In this document: one piece after another, positions 1 through 9,800 of the stretch
Position numbering within the stretch: the first letter of the stretch is position 1
Layout of the letters: each line of letters begins with the position of its first letter
DNA from: Planctomycetaceae bacterium
GTDB taxonomy: Bacteria; Planctomycetota; Planctomycetia; Pirellulales; Pirellulaceae
Assembly (NCBI GenBank): GCA_005778405.1
Contig: SXOA01000033.1
Location: forward strand, 1-35,669
Length of the DNA stretch: 35,669 bases
Direction of reading: 5' to 3'
Notes under the pieces: generated by a model
What the model was told of the DNA's origin: nothing
The model's input: only the letters and a program-made list of their open reading frames with translations
Databases searched by the model: none
Position numbers and translations under genes: made by a program

Positions 1-374
1 ATGGCTGCGAGTACATGACCGGCGGGATGGCCGTGCTGCTCGGTCCCACGGGCCGAAACTTTGCCGCCGGCATGAGCGGCGGCATCGCCTATGTTCTGGC
101 GAGCAAAGATGCCTTCCGCCTGAACTGCAACCTCGGCACGGTGGAACTCGAAGCGGTCGAGACGCCGCAGGACATCGCCGACCTGCTCAATCTCATCGAA
201 CAGCATTTCAAGCACACGAAGTCAACCGTTGCCGACCGCATCCTGCAAAACTGGCCGGAGGCCATCGCGCAGTTCGTGAAGGTCATGCCCACCGACTACA
301 AGCGGGTGCTGGCCGAGCGGGCCAGGCATGATGAGGAGGTCGAGTCGGGGGTGCATGGAGTGGATGGACGATAA
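1..374 (+). CDS. gltB: Glutamate synthase large subunit, C-terminal end (partial)
   Basis: This is the last ~124 residues of the large (alpha) subunit of NADPH glutamate synthase, which makes two glutamates from glutamine and 2-oxoglutarate. The frame is open from the window edge (first full codon at base 3), so the gene begins upstream. The visible part matches the C-terminal GXGXG beta-helix domain: a Gly-rich segment reading GCEYMTGG, then [17 protein letters not shown] and IAYV. A short helical tail follows ([13 protein letters not shown], then [13 protein letters not shown]), typical of GltB ends. The small-subunit gene follows after 38 bases on the same strand, so the two are very likely co-transcribed. 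The glutaminase and FMN domains lie outside the window. Confidence 0.93.
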   Translation, partial: GCEYMTGGMAVLLGPTGRNFAAGMSGGIAYVLASKDAFRLNCNLGTVELEAVETPQDIADLLNLIEQHFKHTKSTVADRILQNWPEAIAQFVKVMPTDYKRVLAERARHDEEVESGVHGVDGR

Positions 375-412
375 GGCGGACAGAACGCAGGACGAAGCAG
401 GAGACTTGGATC

Positions 413-1924
413 ATGGGTAAGCCGACGGGTTTCAAAGAGTATCCCCGCAAGACAGTTCCGTACCGCGACCCGGTCGCGCGGGTGGGGGACTTTCTGGAAA
501 TCTTCACACCTCCCTTGGAGGACCATCTGAAGAACCAGGGGGCTCGATGCATGGACTGCGGCGTGCCGTTCTGCCAAAGCGCGACCGGCTGCCCGATTGA
601 TAACCTGATTCCAGAGTGGAACGACCTGGTGTATCGGGGCCGCTGGCGGGATGCGCTCGATCGGCTGCATAAGACCAATAATTTTCCGGAATTCACCGGG
701 CGCACCTGCCCTGCCCCCTGCGAAGGTGCCTGCGTGCTCGGCATTACGGATCCGGCGGTCACGATCAAGAACATCGAGAACGCCATTGTCGACCGGGGAT
801 TTGCCGAAGGTTGGATCGTTCCCGAGCCGCCCCCCAAGCGGACGGGCAAAAAGGTCGCCATCATCGGCAGCGGCCCTTCCGGCCTGGCCGCGGCGGCGCA
901 GCTCAACAAGGTGGGGCACAGCGTCACCGTGTACGAGCGGGCGGACCGCATCGGTGGCCTGTTGATGTACGGCATCCCCAACATGAAGCTCGATAAGGGG
1001 GTCGTGCAGCGGCGGATCAATTTGCTCAAGGAAGAGGGAGTCAATTTTGTCACCAGTGCCGATGTGGGAAACAAGCAATCGCCCGGTTATGTCGATCCCC
1101 AGAAGCTCCACGACGAGAACGATGCCGTTTTACTCTGCACGGGTGCCACCCGGCCCAACGATCTGACGATTCCCGGCCGCGGGCTGGATGGCATCTACTT
1201 TGCCATGCAGTTCCTGACGGCGAATACCAAAAGCCTGCTCGACGGCCAGCACGCCGACGGCAAATACATTTCCGCCAAGGACAAGGACGTGATTGTCATT
1301 GGCGGCGGCGACACCGGCACTGACTGCATCGGCACTTCCATGCGCCATAGGTGCAAAAGCCTCGTCAATTTCGAATTGCTTCCTCAGCCGCCGGAAACCC
1401 GAGCGCCGGACAATCCCTGGCCGCAGTGGCCCCGGACCTACCGCACCGATTACGGCCATCAGGAAGTGGCAGCAAAATTCGGAGCCGACCCGCGGACCTA
1501 CTGCGTGATGAGCAAGGAATTTGTCAGCGACGATAACGGCGGCGTGGCCGGCATTCGCACTGTGCAGGTCGATTGGACCAAGGACGACGCCGGAAAGTGG
1601 AAGCTCCATGAAATCGCCGGCAGCGACAAGTTCTGGCCGGCTCAATTGGTGCTTCTCGCCATGGGCTTCAAGGGACCGGAGCAATACTTGGCCGAAATGC
1701 TCGGCATTGCCGTCGATCCCCGGACCAATTACCAGGCCGTTCACGGAAAATTCGCCACCAGTATCCCCAAGGTCTTTGCTGCTGGCGATTGCCGCCGCGG
1801 CCAATCGCTCGTCGTCTGGGCCATCAACGAAGGCCGCGGAGCGGCACGGGCGGTCGATGAGTTCTTGATGGGAACGAGCGATTTGGCGGCGCCGGGAGTC
1901 ACATTGGGGCTGGTGCGGAACTAG
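413..1924 (+). CDS. gltD: Glutamate synthase small subunit (NADPH, FAD, Fe-S)
   Basis: 503 residues, full length for GltD. The protein passes electrons from NADPH through FAD and [4Fe-4S] clusters to the large subunit. An N-terminal Fe-S domain has cysteines at 46, 49, 54 and 60 (CMDCGVPFC, then GCPIDN) and a second set in CPAPCEGAC. An FAD-binding Rossmann motif follows ([12 protein letters not shown], then [15 protein letters not shown]), then the NADPH-binding motif [11 protein letters not shown]. Near the C-terminus, [17 protein letters not shown] is the usual FAD-contact segment. The ATG at 413 has a GGAG about 8 bases upstream and puts the Fe-S domain at the expected distance from the N-terminus. 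The gene lies directly behind gltB. Related Fe-S/FAD subunits of other oxidoreductases share this fold, but adjacency to gltB settles the assignment. Confidence 0.96.
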   Translation: MGKPTGFKEYPRKTVPYRDPVARVGDFLEIFTPPLEDHLKNQGARCMDCGVPFCQSATGCPIDNLIPEWNDLVYRGRWRDALDRLHKTNNFPEFTGRTCPAPCEGACVLGITDPAVTIKNIENAIVDRGFAEGWIVPEPPPKRTGKKVAIIGSGPSGLAAAAQLNKVGHSVTVYERADRIGGLLMYGIPNMKLDKGVVQRRINLLKEEGVNFVTSADVGNKQSPGYVDPQKLHDENDAVLLCTGATRPNDLTIPGRGLDGIYFAMQFLTANTKSLLDGQHADGKYISAKDKDVIVIGGGDTGTDCIGTSMRHRCKSLVNFELLPQPPETRAPDNPWPQWPRTYRTDYGHQEVAAKFGADPRTYCVMSKEFVSDDNGGVAGIRTVQVDWTKDDAGKWKLHEIAGSDKFWPAQLVLLAMGFKGPEQYLAEMLGIAVDPRTNYQAVHGKFATSIPKVFAAGDCRRGQSLVVWAINEGRGAARAVDEFLMGTSDLAAPGVTLGLVRN

Positions 1925-1930
1925 TGGCAT

Positions 1931-1948
1931 AGGCTAAGAGCCTGCCCA
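1931..1948. repeat. AGGCT-AAG-AGCCT hairpin, degenerate copy of a dispersed repeat
   Basis: A 5-bp perfect stem (AGGCT/AGCCT) with a 3-base loop, followed by GCCCA, lies a few bases after the gltD stop. The same stem and trailing GCCCA occur at 12240-12266 and 25608-25634 with loop TCC. It has no T-tract, so it is at best a weak terminator. Confidence 0.45.
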
Positions 1949-1966
1949 ACCCACAAGGAGTGCAGG

Positions 1967-2464
1967 ATGTCCTGTTTTTCGATCCGCCTCGCCACCGCGG
2001 CCGACCTCTCGGCCATCAACGACATCTACAACCACTACGTCCTCACCTCTACTTGCACCTACCAGCTTGAGCCGGAGACTCTGGAGGCCAGAACAATCTG
2101 GTTTGAGCAGCACTCGCGAGATACGCATCCGATAACGGTCGCCACCGTCGAGAAGGAAGTTGTCGGCTGTGGGGCTCTTTCACCATTTCGCCCGCGAGCG
2201 GCCTATCGCCACTCGGTCGAAGCGTCGGTCTACCTGCGGCATGATGTCCATCGCCGTGGCATCGGCAAAGCCCTCCTCCTGGATCTCATCGCCCGGGCTA
2301 AATCAGCCGGGCATCACACGCTCATCGGCGGCGCTTCCGCCGACCAAACTGCCAGCCTCAAGCTGCAAGAAAGCCTCGGCTTTCAGCGGATCGGTTGTCT
2401 TCGAGAGGTGGGCTACAAATTCGGCCGCTGGCTCGATGTGGTCTATTCGCAGCTCATGCTGTAA
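1967..2464 (+). CDS. GNAT N-acetyltransferase, phosphinothricin/methionine-sulfone acetyltransferase-like
   Basis: 165 residues. It probably transfers an acetyl group from acetyl-CoA to a small amine; the closest known group is the Pat/Bar/MddA (YncA) subfamily acting on phosphinothricin, methionine sulfone or similar amino acid analogues. Visible features are the N-terminal IRLATAADLSAINDIYNHYV, the STCTYQLEPET segment, GALSPFRPRAAYRHSVEASV, the acetyl-CoA loop RRGIGKALL, and the C-terminal LGFQRIGCLREVGYKFGRW. All line up with the Pat-like family along the whole length. The ATG has AAGGAG six bases upstream. It sits alone between gltD and the kinase block, 42 bases after gltD. The true substrate cannot be told from sequence. 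Confidence 0.87.
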   Translation: MSCFSIRLATAADLSAINDIYNHYVLTSTCTYQLEPETLEARTIWFEQHSRDTHPITVATVEKEVVGCGALSPFRPRAAYRHSVEASVYLRHDVHRRGIGKALLLDLIARAKSAGHHTLIGGASADQTASLKLQESLGFQRIGCLREVGYKFGRWLDVVYSQLML

Positions 2465-2533
2465 AAGCTCCGCCTGCGCCGATTTTGCCGGCAGGAACCA
2501 GACTTCCGGAGAGTTGCACCACCAGTTCGGCGA

Positions 2534-2863
2534 ATGCAAGCTAGGTTTGCCGGTGAGGCGATGCGAAAAATGCGCCTCCGTCAAACCCGAGACGCACTCT
2601 TGTTCAAACTCCCTCCCTGTCGCCCCGTGGCGGTACTGTTGCTCATGCTCCTCTTTGGAGCGTTCTGGCCATTCGCCAGTCTCCGGGCTGTGCCGGATGC
2701 ACTGGTGCCTCAAATTCACCAGCCAGAACAGGGGCATTCCAACCTCGGATCCCAATTACATCCCGGTTCGCGTGACCAGCGCTTAGATTCCAGCAGCAGC
2801 GCGACCCAGCCGTCGGAATGGCGGGTTGGCGTCCGGCCCCCCCGCGGAGGAAATCGTCCATGA
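2534..2863 (+). CDS. Small hypothetical protein with one membrane segment, overlapping the kinase start
   Basis: An open frame of 109 codons in the 395-base gap between the acetyltransferase and the histidine kinase. ATGs at 2561 and 2570 are alternative starts, and the shorter forms look more like an exported or membrane protein: a basic N-terminus (RKMRLRQTR) followed by the hydrophobic stretch VAVLLLMLLFGAFWPFASL, then a polar tail rich in Gln, Ser and Pro. Its stop codon overlaps the preferred kinase start as ATGA at 2860-2863, which suggests translational coupling and is the main argument that it is real. I recognise no family. The C-terminal part is low complexity and the ribosome-binding site is not convincing, so it may be a chance frame. 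Confidence 0.4.
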   Translation: MQARFAGEAMRKMRLRQTRDALLFKLPPCRPVAVLLLMLLFGAFWPFASLRAVPDALVPQIHQPEQGHSNLGSQLHPGSRDQRLDSSSSATQPSEWRVGVRPPRGGNRP

Positions 2864-5208
2864 GGCTCCGGCTTTTGCCCCAAAGGTCCATTCGCGCGAA
2901 GCTGATGCTGCTGGCCACCGCCTCCGGCTGCGTGACGCTCTTGCTGGCGTGCCTGGGATTCATGACGAATAATGTTGGCTTGATGCGAGAAGCCAAACTT
3001 CGGCAGGTTGCGTCCCAGGCCAAACGCCTCGGCTTCAACAGCTCGGCGGCTCTAGCGGCGCGAGATCAAAGCGAAGCCGAACACTTATTGGCGGCGCTCC
3101 AGTTTCTTACCACCATCGATCTCGCCGTCCTGTTCGATGCCAACGGCGAACGGCTGGCGGAGTTTCATAACGGCGACAAGGTTCCCAATCTGCCCCGCGC
3201 TCCAGAATTGCTGGGGGGCCGCTACGACGAGGCCGGCCGCTTGGAGTTCGCGCATCCGGTCATCGAGAACGGGCAGCGCGTCGGGACTGTATACATCCGT
3301 TCCAACATGAGCGATGTACATGCCCAAATCCAGAGCCATTGCTATATCACCGCCTGGGTCGCTCTCTGTTCGCTGGCCGCTTCCATCGTACTCTCGTTCT
3401 TTCTGCAGCAAATGATCTCCCGCCCCATCCTGCAACTCGCCCAAACCGCCGACCAGATCACGGAACAGGGTGACTACTCGCTCCGCGTGAAATCCCCCAG
3501 TCGCGATGAAATTGGCCACCTGTATGATGCCTTCAACAAGATGCTGGACAGGATTCAAGTTTCTGATCGGGCGCTGAAACGGGCCCACGACCAGCTTGAA
3601 GAACGCGTTACGCAGCGGACCAGCGAGCTGGTGGGCGAGATTCGCGAACGGGAGCGGATCCAAAAAGACATGAGCCATGCCAAGGAAGCCGCCGAAGCGG
3701 CGAACAGGGCCAAGAGCGATTTTCTGGCCAACATGAGCCATGAAATCCGTACGCCACTCAACGCCATCCTGGGTTTTGCTGACCTTGTCCGTCAGGGAAA
3801 TGAACTCTCCATTGCCGAGCAGCGGGACTATCTCGACACGATTCACAACAGCGGCGAGCACCTGCTCTCGCTGATCAGCGACATCCTGGACCTTTCCAAA
3901 ATCGAAGCCGGCCAATTGACCGTGGAGAATATCCGTTGCTCTCCGCACCAGCTCATTGCCGAAACGGTTTCCGTGCTGCGAGTGCGGGCCCGCGAGAAAG
4001 GGCTGAAGCTCGACTATAACTGGATTGGCCAGGTTCCCGAATCCATTGACAGCGATCCCGCCCGCCTGCGGCAGATGCTGCTCAATGTGGTCGGAAACGC
4101 CCTCAAGTTCACCGATACCGGCGGCGTCTACATCATCGCGCAGATCGTCGGCTCGCTGGAAGATCCGCGCTTGCTGCTCGAAGTGGTCGATACCGGAATC
4201 GGCATTCGCGGCGAAAAATTGCAGGACATTTTTGATCCCTTCTGTCAGGCAGATACTTCCGTCACGCGGCGGTTCGGCGGCACCGGACTGGGACTGGCCA
4301 TCTGCCGGCGATTGGCGCAGGCTCTCGGCGGCGGCATCGCGGTGCAGAGCCGGCCTAACGAAGGGAGTATCTTCTCGATTTCGGTCACCACGGGGTCGCT
4401 CGTCGGCGTGCCGATGCTGGAAGGTCCGCTCAGCGATATTGCCCGGCCGCAGGAAGACCCGCACGCCAGGAAGAGGATCGCGCTCCCCGGCCGCCGCATT
4501 CTGGTTGCCGACGACGGCGACACCAATCGCAAGCTCATTCAGATTGTCCTCCGCCGCGCGGGAGCGACGGTGCTCACCGCGGAAAACGGCCAGCAAGCGC
4601 TCGAAATCGCCCTCCGCGAGCCGCTCGATGCGGTCCTGATGCACATGCAAATGCCGGTCATGGATGGGTATACGGCCACGACCCGCCTCCGCGAAGCCGG
4701 CATCTCCGTTCCTGTCATCGCGCTCACCGCGCACGCCATGAAGGGTGACGAAGAACGCTGTCGCGAAGCCGGCTGCACCGGATATTTGACCAAGCCCATC
4801 AACGCGGAGCGGCTGTTGACGGCGCTGGCAGGCGAGATTGGCGGGGAAGAAGTCCTGGAGCAAGCCTTAGAAGCGCGAGCGAAGTCGGCGGAAGGTCCGG
4901 CGCTGATGTCCACGCTGCCGCTGGAGGATCCCGAGTTTCGCGATATTGTCGACGAGTTCGTCGCCCGGTTTCAGATCCGACTGGCAGCCATGCACAAGGC
5001 GATGGCGGCGGGCGACCTGATCGAGCTCAAGTCGCTGGCCCATTGGCTGAAGGGTGCGGGAGGAACTGCCGGCTTCCAGCCACTCACAGAGACGTCTTTT
5101 GAGCTAGAAATGTCGCTGGCGGCCGGAGATGAGATGGCGATCGCCCGGGCACTGGCGGAGCTGAATCTGCTGGAAGAACGGATTCTGAACGGCCTTTGCT
5201 GTGTTTGA
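2860..5208 (+). CDS. Hybrid sensor histidine kinase (CHASE8-like, HAMP, HisKA, HATPase, REC, Hpt)
   Basis: 782 residues from the ATG at 2860, chosen because GCGGAGG lies 9 bases upstream; an in-frame ATG at 2818 has no such site. Order: TM1 (~15-37), a periplasmic region resembling CHASE8 (~38-160), TM2 (~162-188), HAMP (~185-240), a coiled-coil linker, HisKA with His294 in MSHEIRTPLN, HATPase_c (N box NVVGNALKF, then DTGIGI and GGTGLGLAI), a receiver (~545-660) and a C-terminal Hpt domain with His728 in AHWLKG. The receiver keeps the acidic pair D551/D552 and Lys645, but the phospho-acceptor position reads LMHMQMP: His595 replaces the usual Asp (CAC for GAC/GAT). Canonical relay through this receiver should therefore fail. 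The likely output partner is the REC-HD-GYP protein 149 bases downstream. The signal sensed is unknown. Confidence 0.93.
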   Translation: MRLRLLPQRSIRAKLMLLATASGCVTLLLACLGFMTNNVGLMREAKLRQVASQAKRLGFNSSAALAARDQSEAEHLLAALQFLTTIDLAVLFDANGERLAEFHNGDKVPNLPRAPELLGGRYDEAGRLEFAHPVIENGQRVGTVYIRSNMSDVHAQIQSHCYITAWVALCSLAASIVLSFFLQQMISRPILQLAQTADQITEQGDYSLRVKSPSRDEIGHLYDAFNKMLDRIQVSDRALKRAHDQLEERVTQRTSELVGEIRERERIQKDMSHAKEAAEAANRAKSDFLANMSHEIRTPLNAILGFADLVRQGNELSIAEQRDYLDTIHNSGEHLLSLISDILDLSKIEAGQLTVENIRCSPHQLIAETVSVLRVRAREKGLKLDYNWIGQVPESIDSDPARLRQMLLNVVGNALKFTDTGGVYIIAQIVGSLEDPRLLLEVVDTGIGIRGEKLQDIFDPFCQADTSVTRRFGGTGLGLAICRRLAQALGGGIAVQSRPNEGSIFSISVTTGSLVGVPMLEGPLSDIARPQEDPHARKRIALPGRRILVADDGDTNRKLIQIVLRRAGATVLTAENGQQALEIALREPLDAVLMHMQMPVMDGYTATTRLREAGISVPVIALTAHAMKGDEERCREAGCTGYLTKPINAERLLTALAGEIGGEEVLEQALEARAKSAEGPALMSTLPLEDPEFRDIVDEFVARFQIRLAAMHKAMAAGDLIELKSLAHWLKGAGGTAGFQPLTETSFELEMSLAAGDEMAIARALAELNLLEERILNGLCCV

Positions 5209-5266
5209 CTCGATAGCCTTTGAGATCCGTTGTGACCGGCACAATCGCTCTGGCCAGCACCGTGAT

Positions 5267-5297
5267 TTGACAAACGCCCTAGCGTGACGTTTGTTTT
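5267..5297 (+). promoter_or_regulatory. Inverted repeat ACAAACG/CGTTTGT with a TTGACA match between kinase and HD-GYP genes
   Basis: A perfect 7-bp inverted repeat (5270-5276 and 5288-5294) ends in a short T-run, and its left arm overlaps a perfect TTGACA at 5267-5272. No good -10 follows (TTTGTT at 17-bp spacing). It could be a weak terminator for the kinase gene, an operator, or part of a promoter for the HD-GYP gene; sequence alone does not decide. Confidence 0.35.
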
Positions 5298-5357
5298 CAC
5301 AGCCGAGCCCCCCTTATGGAATGGGCCTATCCCCCATCCACCTTTCCAGAGAATCGG

Positions 5358-6614
5358 ATGACGACCACAATCCAGCCCAGTGAGTCCGCGCAGGATCAGA
5401 TGACTGCTCAGTTGGAAGCCACCATCAAGTTGATTGACGACGTCGATCGGCAAATGCAACCTGCAGAGTCCCGAGAGATGCCGCGCGCAGCGCCCTGCGA
5501 AACGGAAACTGCCCGCATCATGGTGATCGACGATGAGGCAGTGAACATCAAGGTCATTCAAAAATATCTGCAGCAAGCCGGCTATGCTCATATTCGAGGA
5601 ATTACCGATCCTTCGTTTGCCATGGCCGGAATCGCCATCGAACAGCCAGACGTGATCCTGCTGGATGTGATGATGCCGCGGATCAGTGGGCTCGAACTCC
5701 TGGCCACGATTCGCTCCAGCCCCGCGACGTCCCATCTGCCGGTCATCATTCTCACTGCTTCGTGCGACCGCGAGACAAAGCTGGCAGTGCTGGAACGGGG
5801 CGCGACAGACTTTCTGGCCAAGCCGGTGGATCCCTGCGAGCTGGGTCCGCGGGTCCGGAACGCGTTGATGGCGAAGAAATATCACGACAGCTTGCGGAAC
5901 TATGCTCAGACCTTGGAAGACGCTGTCCGTCGCCGGACCGCGGAGCTGGAAGCCTCTCGCCGCGACGTGATTTACTGCCTGGCCCGAGCCGCCGAGTTGC
6001 GGGATGATGATACGGGCCATCATGTGCTGCGGGTGGGAAAATACGCCGCGGTCATTGGGCGAGCGATTGGCATGGAAGAGCCCACCGTGGAAATGTTGGA
6101 GCAAGCCGCCCAGCTCCATGATATCGGCAAGATAGGCATTCCCGACGAAATCCTTCTCAAGCCCGGCAAGCTGGACCCGGAGCAGTACGAGCGGATGCAA
6201 AAGCACGTCGGTCTGGGACAGAAGATCATTCAACCGCTCTCGCCAGCCGACTGGGAGACGCTCAAGCATCACGTGGAAATCGGCCAGAAAGTGTTCGAAA
6301 GCAGCCGCTCGCCGCTGCTCCAGATGGCGGCCCGGATCGCCCTGACCCACCACGAGCGCTGGAACGGCCAGGGCTACCCACTGGGGCTCGCCCAGGAAGA
6401 CATTCCCATCGAAGGCCGCATTACCGCCGTGGCCGATGTCTTCGACGCCCTCAGCAGCCGGCGGCCCTATAAAAAGCCCTTCCCGATCGACAAATGCTTT
6501 GAAATCATCGAAGCCGACCGCGGGGAGCACTTCGATCCCGCCATGGTCGACGCCTTCCTCGCCCAGCGGCAAGCGATTGCGGATATTCAAATCCGGTTTG
6601 CCGATGTGCTGTAG
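5358..6614 (+). CDS. Response regulator with HD-GYP domain, probable c-di-GMP phosphodiesterase
   Basis: 418 residues from the ATG at 5358; an in-frame ATG at 5316 would add 14 residues and has no ribosome-binding site. The receiver domain (~54-170) is intact: D58/D59, phospho-acceptor Asp103 in LLDVMMP, and Lys155 in LAKPVD. A helical linker leads to an HD-GYP domain (~200-400) with the metal-binding HD at 254-255 (QLHDIGKIGIPD), the HHERWNGQGYP motif with GYP at 339-341, and AVADVFDAL. HD-GYP proteins of this RpfG-like design hydrolyse c-di-GMP and thereby control motility, biofilm or development. All key residues are present, so it should be active. It follows the hybrid kinase on the same strand and is its probable partner. 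Confidence 0.94.
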   Translation: MTTTIQPSESAQDQMTAQLEATIKLIDDVDRQMQPAESREMPRAAPCETETARIMVIDDEAVNIKVIQKYLQQAGYAHIRGITDPSFAMAGIAIEQPDVILLDVMMPRISGLELLATIRSSPATSHLPVIILTASCDRETKLAVLERGATDFLAKPVDPCELGPRVRNALMAKKYHDSLRNYAQTLEDAVRRRTAELEASRRDVIYCLARAAELRDDDTGHHVLRVGKYAAVIGRAIGMEEPTVEMLEQAAQLHDIGKIGIPDEILLKPGKLDPEQYERMQKHVGLGQKIIQPLSPADWETLKHHVEIGQKVFESSRSPLLQMAARIALTHHERWNGQGYPLGLAQEDIPIEGRITAVADVFDALSSRRPYKKPFPIDKCFEIIEADRGEHFDPAMVDAFLAQRQAIADIQIRFADVL

Positions 6615-6628
6615 GAAAAAAACCGTGG

Positions 6629-6705
6629 TGCAAAAGTCGCCGGCGACGATTGTACAAGTGCTGTTGTAGCACGCACTTGCAGAAACAGGCTTGCCGACTT
6701 TTGCA
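6629..6705. repeat. Nested palindromic element between convergent genes
   Basis: Outer arms TGCAAAAGTCG (6629-6639) and CGACTTTTGCA (6695-6705) are perfect 11-bp inverted repeats. Inside them CAAGTGCT (6655-6662) pairs with AGCAC and GCACTTG (6668-6679). The element sits 14 bases after the HD-GYP stop and before the convergent end of the large minus-strand gene, so it may act as a two-way terminator or be a dispersed palindrome. A second, smaller repeat, GAGACTT/AAGTCTC, lies at 6736-6764; the rest of this 265-base gap holds nothing I recognise. Confidence 0.5.
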
Positions 6706-6879
6706 TCACCCCCCTCCTCATAAGTAGGGTGCGCCGAGACTTGACCGCACTTGGTAAAAGTCTCAATTTCTACCGGATTGTCAAAGAACTTCGGGGCAAT
6801 GTTCCCAAGGAACAAGCCCCTCAGTTGGCATTATACAAAACGAGACTTACAAACTAAGTGTCCAGTAAAAAGACCCCAG

Positions 6880-9800
6880 TTATTCCCGTGTTTGTTCGAA
6901 GTAGAAAACCCCCCGCTTGTTCGCCACGATGACGTCTTGCAGGCCGTCGGCGTTCATGTCGTGGACTTCGAAGGCGGTGCCGACGCCGCTGTCGTGGTCG
7001 AAGACGTGCTGCGTCCAGGCCGGCTTGCCGTCCTTGCGGGTCAGCTCGTACCAGGCGATGACCGGGGGCTCATCCTCGCCGGGGTCGCGGCCGTTGTGGG
7101 CGTAGTACCGCTTGCCGGTGACGAAATCGGGGAGGCCGTCACCGTTGATGTCGGCCAGCACCAGCGCGTGCGTCTGGGCGATGCTGCTGTCGATCTCGTG
7201 CTTCTCCCATTTCCCCTCCGGCTGCTGTTCGTACCACCAGATGCCCCGCTTATGGGCGGATGAGCCGAGCACGTCGTTGTCGCCGTCGCCGTCGAAGTCG
7301 TAAATTTGCATCTGAGCCTGGGCTTCGCCGAGTGGCGCGGCATGGAACGCCCAGGTGTCGTTGGTCTTCTTCTCGGGAGCTTCCCACCAGCCATTCGGCA
7401 CCACGAGGTCGTCGCGGCCATCCTTGTTGATGTCGCCGATGCCCAGGCCGTGATAGAACCGCTGCATGTCCACTTCGCCGGGAGCGGCCACGCGCGTGGC
7501 GGACCATTCGACGAGCGGAGTCGCTCCTGGGTGAGCCAGGGCGAGGCGATTGGTGCCGTCGCCGTAAATCAGTTCCCGTTTGCCGTCCTTGTCCACATCG
7601 AGGTATTGCGGGCTCTCGTTGTTGGTGACCGGAACCATTCGGTTGCGTGCCCAAGGACCTCCCTTGTTGCCTGGGTTCTGGAACCACCAGGTCGGCGCGC
7701 CGGGGAAGTCGACGACGATGAGATCCTGTCGGCCGTCGCCGTCGAGGTCTTCGGCCCAGTTCATGAAGGTGTCGCTGTAGGTCTTGATGTCGAATTCCTT
7801 GGGCTTGTCGAGGATGCTGTGCATCTTCCAGGGACCGCTGCGATCGGCTGGGCACTCGTACCACACGGAGCCGGCTGCGATGTCCAACTTGCCGTCGCTA
7901 TTGAAGTCCCCGTAACCGACTCCTTCGCTGTGGAACTTGTCGTCGAGCTTGGTTCGCTTGAAGGAGAGCTTTTTGCCCTCTTCGAGCGGCTTGGAAGTCG
8001 GATAGGGGCCGGACTTTTCGATGCCGGTGAGGAGCGTGAGCTTCAGATTCTTGAAGCGGACTTCGGTTTTGCCACCGGAGTGGAGTTGCAAGGCGATAAT
8101 GCCGCGGCGTGCGCCTTGGGGATCGTCAAGATCGACACAGGGCTGGCCGTTGATCCAGGTTTGCGTCCGGCTGCCGACGCAGACGATTTCGTAGCGGTTC
8201 CAGTCGCCGTTTTTCACATGGGCTTCGCCGCTTTTGTCCCACAGGAGCGCGCGGCCGTGCTCTTCGTAGAGCTTCCCCCACCAGCCAGCGCCGACGTCGG
8301 CCTGGTAGCCTTTGACTTCGCCGTTGGCCATGGGGGTGCTGCGGATCTGGACGCCGCTGTTCCCTTCGTTCTTCACGAGCTTGACGTCCAGCTCCAGGCG
8401 GAAATCGCCGACGGAGAGCTCACTCACCAGCCACGTATTGTGGGCCAGCCCCTCCGTTTTGCCGATGATTTCGCCATTCTCGACCGACCAGAGCTTCTCA
8501 TCCCCCCGCCAGCCGGCAAGGTCTTTGCCGGAGTAAAACGTGCCGACGTTGTCGGCGGTGGCGAGCATTGGGGTCTGGCCCCCGGCACTCACATAGGCCA
8601 CAAGCGAGCGGAGCTCGTGCTGGCTGAACTGCTGGATCTGATTGTCGGGCATCAGCGACTTGTCGCTGAGCTTCATCTCCTCGATGTCGTCTTTGGCAAG
8701 CTCGATCACGTTGTCGGGGGTCTGAAACGTATGCACGCCGCCCCGTTCCCCCTTGAGGATGCCCGTGACCACCTGGCCGTTCGCCGTGCGGACGATGTGC
8801 GGCGCGTATTCCTTGGCCATGATGGCGCTGGGGTCAATAATGTTGGAGAGGAGGTAGTCGAGATTGGCCCGCTGCGAACCGGTGATGTCCGGTCCGATCT
8901 TGGCTCCCGCGCCGAAGAGCATGTGACACTTCTGGCAGGTCTTGGCGAACATCGCCCGCCCGAGCTCCAGGTCGGGCTGCACCGGGGCCGGCGACATCAG
9001 CAGGCTTTTGAACTGCGCGATTTGCTGAGCCCGTTCGGCCGGTGACTCGCGGACTATCCCCCATACATCGGCGATCTGTTTGTTCAATTCCGCGTTACTG
9101 AGATTGCGAAGATTGGTGACGAGGTCTGCGGTCAGGTGATTGGCGGGGACTTTCTTGGCTTCGATGGCCCCGAGCAGTTCTTTGGCGTACCCCACGCGGC
9201 TGCAGAGGGTGGCGAGGGCGTCGCGACGCTCGGCGGGGGAGAGCTTGTCGTAGAGGGCGAGGATGGCGGCAGGGGCTTTGGGGTCGTCGAATGCCGCCAG
9301 GCCCCGGAGAGCGTCGCCCCTGAGGTCGTTATTGGCCAGGACGAACCGGAGGGCATCCGTCGCCGCGGCATCCTGAGCGCGGACCAGAATTTTGATTGCT
9401 TCACGGCGCTCCTGGAGGGACGAATTGTCGTCCGCAATCATTCGGCGGAGCGTTTCAATAACCAATTTGTCGCCTAGAGCCGCTCCGACCGAGGCGAGCT
9501 GCATCCGGAGTTCGATGTTCTTGGATTCAATGAGCGAAACGAACAGCTCGTTCCAACCGGCGGGAGCTTCCACTCCCTTGCGACCCTTCAGCGACTCATT
9601 CATCCCGCGGAGGAACGTCAGCCGGGTGGCATCATCCTTGGCGTCCTTCAGCCCTTCGACCAGGAGCGCGAGGGACTTCTTGGGGTCACCGGCACCAATC
9701 CGGCGGATCATGTATTCCTTGAGAATCGGAATCTTCTCCCCAGCCGAGAGTCCCAGGGCCAGCGCCCGCTTGGGATCGACATCCGCCAGCGGTTCCATGG

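Noticed and set aside
2160..2786. Plus-strand open frame (208 codons) overlapping the acetyltransferase
   Set aside because: The first half is an out-of-frame reading of the acetyltransferase, and the rest has no domain or start signal.
3085..4863. Minus-strand open frame (592 codons) opposite the histidine kinase
   Set aside because: It mirrors kinase codons; the plus strand carries all HisKA, HATPase and REC motifs.
4971..6815. Minus-strand open frame (614 codons) opposite the HD-GYP gene
   Set aside because: Antisense shadow of the Hpt and HD-GYP coding regions, with no protein features.
7306..9045. Plus-strand open frame (579 codons) opposite the giant gene
   Set aside because: Antisense to the DUF1080 and FG-GAP regions, which are clearly coding on the minus strand; no recognisable motif.
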